A stretch of 64,000 nucleotides of DNA, from positions 7,173,595-7,237,594 of the forward strand of contig OX335644.1 of NCBI GenBank assembly GCA_946894095.1. Direction: 5' to 3'. Position numbers and translations under genes: made by a program. Below the pieces are notes generated by a model, which saw only the letters and a list, made by a program, of their open reading frames with translations, searched no databases and had not been told where the DNA came from. Positions within the stretch are counted from its first letter, which is position 1. Each line of letters opens with the position of its first letter. This document shows positions 11,310 to 22,539 of the stretch, in pieces. Source of the stretch: Incurvaria masculella. Taxonomy: Eukaryota; Arthropoda; Insecta; Lepidoptera; Incurvariidae.

Positions 11310-11688
11310 TGTTTTTTTCACACAACTACCGTTATGATATTAACCCAATACACAACATTCCCGAAGGAATTAGGGGCAATGCCAGGACCTTCCCTTTATG
11401 AGCACGGCTACAATGGACTGGATGGAAAAAACGGACAATTTTTAATTGCCGCTTCGACCATCTTTTCATCCAATGCGATGGCACCAACTCTGGCAGGAAA
11501 CCCTAGCACCTAGTACGGTAAGGGGACCTACATTTTTACATGGGTCCCGAACCATGGAGCAGCTCGCATTCGTGACGAAATGCACTTATCCAACTCTGAA
11601 TGAGAAAAAAAGTGATGCACGCGAGGATTTGAACCCAGACCTGTGGTATGCTAGGCAAGTCCCCGCGCCACTAGGCTACGAGCCGCTT
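11310..11688 (-). mobile_element. full-length SINE with tRNA-like head (family S)
   Basis: Read on the minus strand it begins AAGCGGCTCGTAGCCTAGTG (box A-like TAGCCTAGTGG) and then GGGTTCAAATCC (box B-like). It continues through the family S body (GGTGCCATCGCATTGG-like, CGAAGCGGC, AAGGGAAGGTCCTGGCATTG) to a T-rich plus-strand end that is the A tail. Copies at 56222-56632 and 62638-62885 share the same head. Confidence 0.8.
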
Positions 11689-11802
11689 GGATGTTGTTTA
11701 ATTGTGTTTCGAGCAGTTCGTAGGCAAAGTTTGTGGTGACAAAAGGGATAAACATTCAAGATTAGGATTTTGGAATCCATATAGAATAAATTATGTTGCT
11801 TA

Positions 11803-11969
11803 GGCTGAGACAAATAGTCGTAACAGAAACTAAGACTAACGGAAAGTAGTACTTTGTGACGTCACTTTGACACATTTTGTATGGACGAAATCTCAAAGTA
11901 TGCGAATTGACGTCACAAAGTACTACTTTTCGTTAGTCTTAGTTTCTGTTACGACTATTTATCTCAGCC
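11803..11969. mobile_element. 167-bp hairpin MITE with TTA target duplication
   Basis: Arms of 62 bp at 11803-11864 and 11908-11969 are almost perfect reverse complements, with a 43-base loop. TTA flanks both sides (11800-11802 and 11970-11972), as expected for PIF/Harbinger-type elements. The outer end is GGCTGAGACAAATAG. It has no coding capacity. Confidence 0.75.
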
Positions 11970-11999
11970 TTAGACTATTTATCTTGGACCTAGTGTCAG

Positions 12000-13170
12000 T
12001 AAGCTAGTTTGGAAATAGTAGTATAGGTATCACTGTGGCGATTGGCTTTCTACTATATGACATCAGTGAATTTATGTATTTTAAATACATTATTAAATAT
12101 AATATATTATAATAATATGTACGAAACGACGTAATCAGTTGGTGAATACTCAATACAGTCACGGCATAATTCAAATAATTGGTGCAGGCTCGGGTAGAGT
12201 ATGTGTGTTATGAGTAGCACCTTTAATGTAAAGGACATAAAAAACAACTGACATTTATTTTTTTACTTATTTTTTTTCTAAATCGCTTGTAGTTTCAAAA
12301 TAAGGATCTGAAGTTATGTTTTAAGTTTTACTTTATAATATTGAAGAAAAGTTAAGGCATTTGATCGACAGAGAAGTTTTTACCCCTCATCTCACTCTGT
12401 GTCTTCGTTTTAATTTTTGTCGTAAAATGTATCCAGTACGATTTCTAAAATTTTCTTTTTACACCACAGTAAAAATATAGAGATTTTTGCACTCATAAAA
12501 CGTTTAATTTAAAAATAAAACAAACATACCGACATCTAGTTTATCTATAGATAGACTTTCGGATATAATTTTATAGAACTGTATGCACGATTTACACACA
12601 AACGAATATTAAAATTTCGTAGACACTTAATATTTCACTTGAACTCAGCTGCATCCGCACTTCCAGGTTGCAAGCAATATTTGCAAACAGAACGTTTTTA
12701 TTGAATGAATGTACAAAAGTCACTTGTGTTCTGTAACCCGGGTTTTTGATTAATTAACCGACTTCGAAAAAAAGGAGGAGGATCTCAATTCATCGGAATC
12801 TTTTTTTTAGTTAGTAGTTAGCTTATATTATTTAATTTTACTTTGCTTACCTCATCAAATTGGGCCTACATCTCACCGACGTTACAGATATTTCAACGAT
12901 TTCTTAATGTATCTGCTATCTCAAAATGGAGAGTGAATTCGTTTATGAATAACACAGTCATTAAGGTTTGAACCATGGCTTACTCAACATTAATTTTCCC
13001 AAAGCGCCCGGAACATAGATATTCTGAGCACACAAAAGTGATTTTGAGGCAGATGAGGACGTGACTTTAGCGCACTAATGAGCTAAATATAAATAAAACG
13101 CGATCAAACACAGTTATTAATTTATATACTAATGAAACGAACATTCTGAAAATTTGTCATTTGTCATTTG
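12000..13170. other. intronic stretch, one possible repeat end
   Basis: No exon was recognised. Near 12757-12800, CCGACTTCGAAAAAAAGGAG resembles the edge of a repeat type common in Lepidoptera, but I cannot delimit it. Confidence 0.35.
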
Positions 13171-13556
13171 TCAACCTCAATGGCCCAGTGGCGCGACACT
13201 TTGGCGATCGCTCTCCGAAGTTAAGCAACGCTGGGTCCGGTCTGGTCTTGGATGGGTGACCTTTTGACCGTTGAGAGAGGCTGGCCGTGGTTCGGATTCC
13301 ACTTTAAACTGTAGGTCCCCTTCCTTACTTACTAGGTGGTAGGGTTTATCCCGCCCGGGTTGGTACTATCGCATTGGATGAACGATGGTCGAAGCGGCAA
13401 TAAAAATTGTCCGTGTTTTTCATCCAGTTCAATGTAGCCGTGCAATATAAGGAAGGTCCTTGCATGGCACCGAGTTCCCATGTGGTGTGTTGGGCTAATA
13501 CCATGACAGAAGGTGTGGTATTAGCCATCCATGTCCAGTTACATAAAAAAAAAAAA
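13171..13556 (+). mobile_element. full-length SINE with 5S-rRNA-like head (family S)
   Basis: The head at about 13171-13290 contains CCGAAGTTAAGCAACGCTGG and CTTGGATGGGTGACC. These match the conserved internal part of 5S rRNA, including the region that forms the Pol III type 1 promoter. Just before it, TGGCCCAGTGGCG is box A-like. The body follows (TACTAGGTGGTAGGGTTTAT, GGGTTGGTACTATCGCATTG, AAGGAAGGTCCTTGCATGGC, GGTATTAGCCATCCATGTCC), ending in a run of more than ten A. It is the best plus-strand example of the 5S-headed form. Confidence 0.8.
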
Positions 13557-14286
13557 TTAAATAACCTAAACATATCTTTAATATTAATTAATTAATGCCT
13601 CAAAGACCATTACTTTTTATGTGGTAAAACTTTGTATGGGCAGGACAGGTTCGGACGGCCCTTAAGAAATGCGTGCTTCTTGAGTTACACATGCCATTCC
13701 ATGCAGATAAAAAGTTCCAAATGCCTAAATAACGAACACTACCGAACAAACATCGCAGTGACTATTTTAATATTTAATTCTCACATAGGTCATAGAGCAG
13801 GTTGACGCACCGCTTTCTTCAGTTAATAAGTTCTTGCGTCATGGTCGATTTATTATTATTATATTTAGATTATGTACTTTCATAGCACAAATCACGAGAC
13901 AAATTGAAGATCCTTTGATGTAATTTAGCCACAGCGTATAGCCATCGACCTCGGAGAATAAAGGAGATATTATTTTCAGTGCAAATTTTCACATGAGAAT
14001 ATGTTAGTATCGCGTAGTACGAAAATTAAATACAACTTATCGAAGTTGCCGTCTTTCAATGAATTGTGGCGCTGTCGATCCATTCCCTACGGGCATTGTT
14101 TGAGAAGTGGGCCTCAGGTTCCGCTCGCGAAACTGGCCAATCCGCTGGATCGAGTTGCGATATTCGAATTTAGAATGCGCGGCACTGGCTCCATGGGGCT
14201 TTGGTTTATGATTTGCTTTACGTCATCGAACGCCACAGATGTGGTGACACGAGTATTCGCCATTTTAAGATTTTTATAGTTATCGC
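13557..14286. other. intronic stretch, no gene recognised
   Basis: A 92-codon frame at 14001-14279 has no identifiable domain and no clear splice context. I leave it unassigned. Confidence 0.35.
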
Positions 14287-14334
14287 ACGTACGTCATGGA
14301 GGTGGTAACATCCTGACTTCCATGACGTACGTTG
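14287..14334. repeat. small hairpin
   Basis: ACGTACGTCATGGA and TCCATGACGTACGT form inverted arms separated by about 20 bases. The function is unknown. Confidence 0.5.
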
Positions 14335-14529
14335 TGTGTTGTCTTGAGAACAACAATTTGGTGGGAACAATTTTTCTTATTGCCTTGACATAATACCCTA
14401 CTTGTAATGCTGTGAAAATTAAATTTACTGTGGCACGATTGAATTTAATTGTATATTGTAAAAATATCGTCTAATTAGTGCTAAACATTTTATAATCTGA
14501 AAAAACAAGTGTAAAAACGTATGTATTTT

Positions 14530-14905
14530 GTTTATGTGACTGGACATGGTTGGCTAATACCACAAGTTCTGTCATGGTATTAGCCCAACACACTAAATGG
14601 GAACTACTAGGTGCCATGCCAGGAACTTCCTTATATTGCACGGCTACATTGAACTGTATGGAAAACACGGACAATTTTCATTGCCGCTTCGACCATCGTT
14701 CATCCAATGCGATGGTACCAACCCGGGCGGGATAAACCCTACCACCAGTAAGTAAGGAAGGGGACCTACAGCTTAACGTGGAATCCGAAACGGCCAAGGC
14801 TCTCTCAGCGGTCGAATGGTCACCAGACCAGACCGGACCCAGCGTTGCTTAACTTCGGAGAGCGATCGCCGAAGTGTCGCGCCACTGGGCCACTGAGGCT
14901 GACAA
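14530..14905 (-). mobile_element. full-length SINE with 5S-rRNA-like head (family S)
   Basis: Minus-strand counterpart of 13171-13556. Reading from 14905 down: CAGTGGCCCAGTGGCGCGAC, CTCCGAAGTTAAGCAACGCT, GGTCTGGTGACCATTCGACC, then the body and the tail near 14540. Compared with the plus copy it lacks about 15 bases of the 5S-like CTTGGATGG block. The terminal A tail has degenerated. Confidence 0.8.
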
Positions 14906-14937
14906 AGTATAAGTGTTATTAGCCATGCCATCAATCA

Positions 14938-15000
14938 AATTGTGACATGACTTAGTGTAGTTTTACCAGAAGTTGAATAAATAAATGAAATGTAATATAT
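14938..15000 (+). repeat. fragment of dispersed repeat H
   Basis: GACTTAGTGTAGTTTTACCA and AATAAATGAAATG resemble the ends of repeat H at 38298-38470 and 52019-52160. It is only a short remnant. Confidence 0.4.
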
Positions 15001-15980
15001 GAAATAGCTAAGCAAATCGTCTTGTTCTCTGCTGGATTCTAGCTCCAAACTGGTAAGCAGATCAATGTGCGTGTACCAGTACCAGTTTGCCTACGAATCG
15101 ACTTCGACCTACGCTGCACCTCGACAAACTAGTTTATTGCAACAGAAGGACCCTTTCCACAATATTTATCCAATCTAATGCAGTGTGCTAATCAAATCAT
15201 TATTAAGGTACGTGTTATTGTTGTAGCCTTTTTTTTAATTTGTCCCATTGGGAAATAGGCATTAATGACCAGTATTACGACCTTAATGCCTAGGATATGG
15301 TGATCCCTGCCTGAACGGAACTTCGTCCGGCTTAGAAATCAAAAGGGCAACCCAGCAAGTTTTGTTCCAAAATATATTTCTACAAAAGATCTTTACAAAC
15401 ATGCGAAAATAGGCTAGTAACAAAAAAAATATTGCTTGTCTATTTAAAAACCATGCAAAGACGAACATGAGAAGTAACGATTGATCTTATGTAGATGATA
15501 AAATATCGAGAAAACATGAGCTCTGACATATTCCGATAGCAGTAAACATACAGCTGTGCAAATACCTCAGGAACTCTAACTGTATTTACAGAAAGACGGC
15601 ATACCTATATGATTCACGAAGTCATCACCTGACACAACGGACGTAAATGTCTCTACCTACTCGAAACCTACTGGGTACTTATACTATAACTTCTTGCAAA
15701 TGTCTGTACATTATTTGAACAACTAGGCGATTTTATCTGTATTATCAGTAAGACCCATCTAAGACCAAATCAAAGGACAAAAAGTAGAAACCAAATTATT
15801 CTCTGTCGCAACTCAAGAATGTTGAATGGCGCGTGCATTCCTCGAGCTGGCGTCCTAGTCAAGGTAACCAACATCATACACATCAGAAGCCAGAAAGAAC
15901 TCCACAACCCGTCGCGTCGTCGCGACCACGCGTCGTCGTGCCGCGCGTCGCCGCCCGCGAGCATGGAAGGACGGTAGTTG
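15001..15980. other. intronic stretch with a small GC-rich patch
   Basis: No gene was recognised. A CpG-rich patch lies at about 15900-15965 and abuts a SINE tail. Short frames here (61-76 codons) have no motifs. Confidence 0.35.
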
Positions 15981-16022
15981 TTTGGTATTATAGCCATCAA
16001 TGTCAGGTCGCATAAAAAAAAA
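15981..16022 (+). mobile_element. SINE tail remnant (family S)
   Basis: TTGGTATTATAGCCATCAAT followed by GTCAGGTCGCAT and a run of A: only the last 40 bases of the family remain. Confidence 0.6.
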
Positions 16023-16315
16023 GATAAAATCTATTAAGTGAGTATCGCTACCTTGTTAGACTGGACTTTTGATCATCAAATATTTTGTACATACGAGCTG
16101 CTTCGTCTAGATATTTGTACATCTTCACGGACAGAAAATATTTCCCACCCGAAAATACAGAAAATCATTTGGGACCCGAACTCCCCGAAATTGTTATTAG
16201 AAAAACAACGTTTTAAGAAGTAATTATTCCGTGGCCAAATGCGCTATAGAATCTCTGAGATCTGATTACCCAAATTAGAAGAAGAATCACAAATCCACAA
16301 AGCCGACGGCTCATT

Positions 16316-16475
16316 AGTCAGTGTCGTCTGTCGCCTCCTCGCGGGCCGCGGTCACGGATGGTGCGACCTCGGCGGGGTGCCGGGCGGCGGCGGCGCCGGC
16401 GGAGGGGTGCGGGGAATCGACGCGGCGGGGAGGAGCGGAGGTGCTGCGGACGCGACAGACATTAATGTGGTCTCG
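16316..16475. other. CpG-rich patch, possible exon (either strand)
   Basis: A GC-rich island of about 150 bp. On the minus strand one frame reads Ser/Pro/Ala-rich residues from an acceptor-like CAG near 16444 to a TAA at about 16317, ending in acidic residues (EEATDDTD). On the plus strand a 67-codon frame reads an Ala/Gly-rich sequence from a GTG. Base composition alone opens frames on both strands, so neither is trusted. Confidence 0.2.
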
Positions 16476-16814
16476 TGATCAGCCTGCTCCGCCGACGCAA
16501 GTGTATACTGCCTCAGAAAGTTAAGCCTGGAATGAATATTATTTACTGGTACTTTTTTAAAATGTTCTTGTTACCCACGTTGTTACCCATCGGAGGCTAC
16601 AAGAGGTTAGGGTGGTGAAATACTTGTTCACCGGTATGTAGGTTAATTTTACGTTGTCGTAGGCATGTCATTAAAAGCAGTTCGCGGAAGAGGGCAAACT
16701 AGTAGGCGAAACATCCAGAACATTATAATCCGTTACCATACATAGGAACACACATACGTAATTGGTATCGCTTGCGTTTCAGTTGATGTGAGAATAAAGA
16801 CGAATATCAAAATG

Positions 16815-17106
16815 AAAAACCGGCCAAATGCGAGTCGGACTCGCACACGAAAGGTTCCGTACAATCGTACAAGATTTAATACAAAAATTCAGGTTTTTTT
16901 GTATGGGGGCAACCTTTAATTTTGTTGATTTTTTTATTTTAGCTGTTCCTTGTTATAGCGGCAAAATAAATACATAATATGTGTAAATTTCAGCTGCCTA
17001 CCTAATATGGTCCACGAGATACAGCCCTGTCACAGACAGACGGACGGACAGCAGAGGCTAAGTAATAGGGTTCCGTTGGCACCTTTTTCGTACGGAACCC
17101 TAAAAA
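16815..17106 (+). repeat. dispersed repeat R, copy 2
   Basis: It begins AAAAACCGGCCAAATGCGAG, then TCGGACTCGCACACGAAAGG, includes ACAGCCCTGTCACAGACAGA and ends TACGGAACCCTAAAAAA. It is the inverse orientation of the copy at 7791. Confidence 0.75.
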
Positions 17107-17403
17107 ATAGACGGAAAGAAGAAACTACTACAGGATCACACAGTAATAGAAGCCTCCTCATCTACCCTTCCAATATGGGCTATAGAGTATCAGTGGCGAC
17201 CTGTCGATTACAATCACTTCCGAATCATTGTGAGCAGTTTTTCTTATTCGTAACTAATAAAGCGTTTTTCAAAATAAATATAAGTCTCCTTTATCAACCC
17301 TTCCTTTGTGAGCTACAGAGACTCAGTTGGGGGCCACCGGTCGATTACTTTCACTCCCAAACCTTGCAAGCATGTATCCTCATTCAAAACAAATACGATG
17401 CAC

Positions 17404-17620
17404 TGGGGGCCCATTCAGGTAAGAGTGAGTTCGAGTTCGGGAGTGAGTTAACCTTTTTTTTTTAAAAACGGAACCGTTATTTATACTTCCAACGTATTTA
17501 CGGGACAGACCAGATTTTTACCCAACTGTAATGATGTTCAAGAAGTGTGGAAACATTAACTATTTAAAAAAGTGAGTTTATATTTAGTGACGAATTCGAA
17601 CTCACTCTTGCCTTGAATGG
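17404..17620. mobile_element. MITE family G, copy 1
   Basis: GGGGGCCCATTCAG leads into AAGAGTGAGTTCGAGTTCGG, and the right end has CGAATTCGAACTCACTCTTG, giving inverted ends. The interior (GGAACCGTTATTTATACTTC, TGATGTTCAAGAAGTGTGGA) matches 60505-60736 closely. Confidence 0.7.
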
Positions 17621-18799
17621 TTTTATTGGGAAAACGGCTAGCTGGCTCGTACGTCATGTTCATGCCTAACTCATTGGTTCTGTGTGCGATGTCGTTTTTT
17701 CTCTACCGCAAATAGTTAGTTTGTTGATAAGTCCCCTAAGAATGACTTAATGTTTTATTTAGATCCTATATTTAGCTGAATAAAAGGTAGAATTCCCTAG
17801 TAAATAAATCTATCGGTGCAGTTGTCCGCAGTGCTGAGTTTGTTGGTGCCAGTGTACACTGCAAGTACACCGCACTAACAGCAGCCTTGCCATTGTTTTT
17901 GCTTCACTTCAGATCGGCGCGACCCACCGAGCATCCATTGACCATTGAGCTTAGGTGCAGGGTTGTCTATAAACTTGTGGTAAAAATAAACAAAATAAGC
18001 GCCAAACACTATCTGATTATTTAGGTTTTTGCAAAGTGCATAATGGACTTATTCTTGCGTACTATTGTTTGTTATAGTTTATCTTATTGTTAGGGGTAGT
18101 CTAGACTATTGGTATACATAGCCGTATGGCTAGATGGTCCCAAGACTGTCATTGTCAAACTTGAAATGTAACCTGAAAACATTGAAGTTATCAGCTATAA
18201 GCTAGAACCTCATGTCCGCGGCCACGTACGGAGCGCATCATCTTTAACGCCACAGTAACCATTGTCAATTGTAAGAAAAGCGTATGTAGATCAAAGTTCC
18301 ATGGGTGGCGGGTACGGTAATGCAATTTGTAAACGTACCTATCTGCGCCTGCGTTCCAGACACACCAATCACATCTATATGCGCTGGCGTCCTGGACACA
18401 GCAATAATACATTTTCGTCATAGATTTATATTTATTTTAAGCATACATAATGCACTATAGCCTAACCTAGCTACGCGAACCGACGAGTACTGGCAACCCT
18501 GAATCGTGAGAACGGAGCATAATAACACGAGAACGACATTGAGGTAGATTTCATTATAATCGCAGACGCGCCTGACATAAACAATTACTGAATTGTAAAC
18601 TGATGCAAACGTTTTAGGTATTAAAGATATTTTGAATTAATGTTTTAATAAAAAAATACGTAAACTTAATTTGAAGAAGATTCGAGGATAAAATTAAAGA
18701 AAACTAAACTATTACAATGCTTAAATAAAATAATTAAAGTATGGAGAATTCTGGCCAGTTTTGTTACGATCGCCTATCCTCAAATCGCTTCATTTGGCT
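17621..18799. other. intronic stretch, no gene recognised
   Basis: Short frames only. The segment 18190-18420 holds a 76-codon minus-strand frame without recognisable domains. Confidence 0.35.
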
Positions 18800-18985
18800 A
18801 TTTCTATAACTGGCACCATTTGATGCAGCATTGTAAATTGCCTTGAAAATTCCCATCCAGTTCAATGTAGCTGTGCAATAAAAGGAAGGTCCTGGAATGG
18901 CATCAAGTTCCCATGAGGTGTATTGGGCTAATATCACGACAGTAGGTGTGGCACTAACCATACATGCCCAGTCCACATATAACAA
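18800..18985 (+). mobile_element. SINE copy, 5'-truncated (family S)
   Basis: Retains CCATCCAGTTCAATGTAGCT, AAGGAAGGTCCTGGAATGGC, TATTGGGCTAATATCACGAC and a diverged tail. Confidence 0.65.
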
Positions 18986-19339
18986 AATACACACTATAAA
19001 TACAGAGAACAGGCAGAGCCCTAACAAGTGCAAAATAAAATAAATCCGTGAGATTTTTATTCGTTAATTACGTACATGAATTTATCAAAACTGTTACGAG
19101 ATTTATCGCCAGAATTTTGAAAGAAATATAGTATTAAGATGGGGAATAAAAACTACAAAAAAAACGCAGTTTGGATATCATTTGAAAACGAATGCTCAGT
19201 CCGGTTTTTCCGGAAGACAAATAAAAGCAAAAATAAATTATTCATGCCAATATTATTTTCTTTGTGGTTTGAAGCAGGATTATTTTTTCGAAAAAAAAAA
19301 ACGCAGCCATAGATAACTATGAGTTGACTGATGTTGGAT

Positions 19340-19602
19340 AAAAAACCGGCGGGCCGAAGGATTACGCCCCATACAAAAACATAACGTTTTGTATGGGGCC
19401 ACCTTTTAATTGCATATATTTTTTTCCCTATTTGTTGTTATAGCGGCAAAATAAATACACACTCTGTTAAAATTTCAGCTGCCTACCTATTACGTGAGAT
19501 ACAGCCCTGTGACAGACGGACGGACGGATGGGCGGATGGAGGACAGCGGAGGTTTAGTAATAGGGTTCCGTTGGCACCATTTGGGCACGGAACCCTAAAA
19601 AG
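19340..19602 (+). repeat. dispersed repeat R, copy 3
   Basis: AAAAAACCGGCGGGCCGAAG at the left, ACAGCCCTGTGACAGACGGA in the middle and GGCACGGAACCCTAAAAAG at the right. Its left end is diverged from the other copies. Confidence 0.65.
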
Positions 19603-20234
19603 TTAGAAAAGCGGTTTTCTAATGATTTCAAAACGAAGTTTGTAGGGGTTTTGTTCATTGGGGTGCATGGGTTTATCTATTTACAGCAAAAGGCATCTCT
19701 CAAAACAGGAATGCATATTAAATACCCGCATGCATATCCTTGCAAACTAAGGATCTCTGTATGGGTGATCTTTGACAGCTGTCAGTACGCAATAAACTAC
19801 TTTGTGTGTCTATGGTTTTCCCACAGTCGCGAGCATACCGTCACATATCGATGAATAGAGACGACACCGGGCGGTAGCGGTGCGTTACGCAACTCGCGTC
19901 ACGTAACAGTGTATTAAACGACGCAATTTGTAAGTTCTGTTGTCAAACATTACGCAAATAAAATGTGAGCACTGTCACAAAGCAATTTGTGATATCAATT
20001 TGCTAGTCTACTGACACGCTTCAAGCAGGACTATAAAACTCATCAAAACGAAAATGAACGTTTTTTTATTAAAAATATGTTCGCGTAATTTAAACTTTAT
20101 TTTATTTGCGAATCTTAATAAAAACTATATCAAAAACAAGAATTAAATACGTACTAGCTAAAATGAAAACCGTCCTGGAGCAGTCGAGACGGGATTGCAG
20201 CAGTGCCGGGGGCCCCCGACAACCCTGGTGCCCA

Positions 20235-22015
20235 TCAGACGAGATAAAAAATCTCATCTATGGGCACCGAGTGCGGGAAGGCCCCCATAACGCTCGCTGC
20301 GTTCCCCCTCTGGACAGCCAGACTGATGCGTTAGAGGAGGAACGACCCGGCTCGGCTGTCCCCAGACGATTCGCGCAGCCTCTTGCCCAGCTCGCTCAAC
20401 AATTGCTTTCCGGCTGCGCAAACGGGACCTAAAGTTTCTACTGCGAATGGGATGAAGTTATAATTTTGGCTAATGATTGCCTGGTATTTGGAGATTTTGG
20501 CTCTTGCCGCTGTCTCACTGGCAGACCCCGCGGTCCCTGCGCTTGACCTAATATGTGAAGCCGCGAGCGTGTCGACGCAGGTAGCGTCCCAGACGAGAGC
20601 CATACCGTGTGACCAGGGGATCAAGGTCATCCCGTCTGGGCGCTTGCCATCCTCTCTGCTGAGACAGGGCTCCAGGATAGATGGCACGTTGGCCGAAGTT
20701 AATGCTCGTATTATAATTTCATTCAATGCATGGTGACGTGAGTGTCTAACGGCGCTCTTATAGCAGCTAAGGGCGTGTCGACCATTGTGTTCAACTGCAG
20801 CGCCGCATACACATTTGTGTGGTTGGACAATGTCGCAACCGAGTCTCAGTCCTACGCAGATCCGAAATGTATTGTTATCCAGAGCTGTACCTATTTTCGA
20901 GGAAGGAAGAGCGTGTAGCCATGCACCCGATTCTGGTGCGCAGGCCGCCTTGAATCGTGCTTCTTCCGCCTGTGTATCGTGTTCAATTGTTGCTATTATT
21001 CGGTTTATATTAATGGTGTCCCATTTTTTTTGGACAAAAGGCAGGGGCGGTAACGTCGTATTGGGACAAAGCTAATTCCAAGCCTTCAAAGCATCGTCGA
21101 CATGGCGAATCTCACACACGTCTCCAGTAAATGTTAACATGTTAGTGACTAAGCCCCGGTTGCACGAAGAGACGGCCGAGTTAATCAATGTTCAAACACG
21201 TCACTTTTAGTGATCCGCATAGAGTTCTTTCCATACTTTCCCTACAAAGAGACGTGTTTGATCATACTTTGATGTTGATTTTGATTTTTTGTCCTTTCGT
21301 GCACTCGGCCCTAAGTGTGAGACGCCATGAGCCGACGCCAGGAAAGACGAAGTACTATGTCGTTTATTTTCCGGATGCCTATTCCGCCAGATTTTATTGG
21401 TAAAGTCGCTTGTGTCCACTGTTTATTATTGAAATGTATATTTATAATTGCCTGAAGAGAATCTTTGGAGACCGAGTCCATGTAATCAATAAACTCTTGA
21501 AATTTCCATATTGGTGTAGGAATTGTGTAAGTTAATTTGGGAATATAAAAACAATTTTTGAGCAGATAATATCCTGTATGAGAATTAAGTGTTTTGACAC
21601 GTTCGGATATTAAAGTAATTTCCTCCTTCTTTTTATTGAGGATAGACTGAGCCGAGTTTAATGTGATCGGTGAACCTAGTAGTGTCAAACCTTTGGTCGC
21701 TACGTTTATTCCCGGAGCAATATTATTAAAACGATCAACGATGTTGGTGTCGTGAGTTGAGCAAAAATATAATTCACTTTTTTGAGCGTTCATTTCCAGA
21801 CCTAGTTTTGCAAATTCCGAAATAAGTATTTCAAGATCACACATTACGGTATCTGGGTCCCCGGCCAACGTGCCGTCATCCAAATACCAGACATTTAGTT
21901 CGGAAGTAATTTTCTTTATGATGGGGTGTATGGAAAGACTAAAAATAAGAGGGCCCAGAGGGTCTCCTTGTTGTGCTCCAACCTGGGATGAGATGGTTTG
22001 GCTGCCGAAAAACAA
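20235..22015 (-). pseudogene. reverse transcriptase / endonuclease of element 2 (broken)
   Basis: On the minus strand the first frame (22015 to 21311) has motif B (GAQQGDPLGPLIFSLSI), motif C (VWYLDDGTLAGD) and SGGIGIRKINDIVLR. A MITE at 21153-21311 interrupts the frame after LASAHGVSH. Beyond it lie KFAACAPDSGAW-like sequence, a Cys/His cluster (CVCGAAVEHN..HALSC....RHSRHH) at about 20815-20735 and RPDGMTLIPW...VWDATC near 20655-20590, matching element 1's nuclease-like domain. A frameshift near 20331 displaces the last residues, but the terminal IDEIFYL before the TGA at 20235 matches the DEIYYL end of element 1. RT identity is firm; the nuclease role is inferred. Confidence 0.75.
21153..21311. 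mobile_element. 159-bp MITE with TAA target duplication (family K), inside element 2
   Basis: Ends GCCCCGGTTGCACGAAGAGA and TTTCGTGCACTCGGCCC are imperfect inverted repeats, flanked by TAA at 21150-21152 and 21312-21314. Relatives are at 51480-51627 and, partially, 26436-26497. A 3-bp TWA duplication points to PIF/Harbinger-type mobilisation. Confidence 0.7.
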
Positions 22016-22020
22016 GAGGG

Positions 22021-22520
22021 AGGGAGCTGAGTAGCACTGCGATAGGAACGGTAATTATTCTACGCAATGCGCACTCATTTCATAATACCGGTGAAACTAG
22101 ACGGAAATCAACCGAACATTCGTTCTTGCCTCGATCCGGTTTGACTCCGTCTGCAGAGCTGAATAAAATATCGAATAAAAATAAAATCCGATAAACTCTT
22201 TAGAGTGGAATGTGTCGAAAATGAAAATAAAAAAAACGAACAGCATAATCTCTAGTTAGTGACTTTATTTATACGCCAGGGCTAAAGATTCTTGGCGTAA
22301 ACATAACGTGAGGCTTCTTAAATAATAAAAGTACATTAGGTGGAACATCTGACAGAAGCGAAGCTTAATGCTAATTTGAGTACTGAAATGTCTTAAGAGA
22401 ATAATATAATCAAAATTTATATTATGCAGTTTTACGTATGCCATATAAATTGGGAATATTCAGAAACTGTAAATAATGCGTTTTTTTTTTCTAATTCTCT
22501 GCGGAAAGATATTTGATTTT
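22021..22520. other. intronic stretch, no gene recognised
   Basis: Flank of element 2; AT-rich and without motifs. Confidence 0.35.
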
Positions 22521-22539
22521 CTTACATACATTTAACATG

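Larger units (their letters stand above)
20105..22020 (-). mobile_element. RLE-type non-LTR retrotransposon (element 2), 5'-truncated
   Basis: Second member of the lineage at 4727-7416, in inverted orientation. It starts at about 22020 inside the reverse transcriptase just before motif B, runs down to a coding end at 20235, and has a short 3' UTR. A 159-bp MITE splits it at 21153-21311. The two copies differ at many residues, so they are separate insertions or subfamilies rather than a recent duplication. Confidence 0.75.

Noticed and set aside
11570..11688. tRNA gene
   Set aside because: A and B boxes are present, but the sequence continues into a SINE body and does not fold as a complete tRNA with acceptor stem.
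11166..11739. 115- and 97-codon plus frames
   Set aside because: They lie over a minus-strand SINE and repeat its conserved blocks in the wrong frame.
13195..13265. 5S rRNA gene
   Set aside because: Only the internal part matches; the 5' and 3' stems are missing and it is joined to a SINE body with an A tail.
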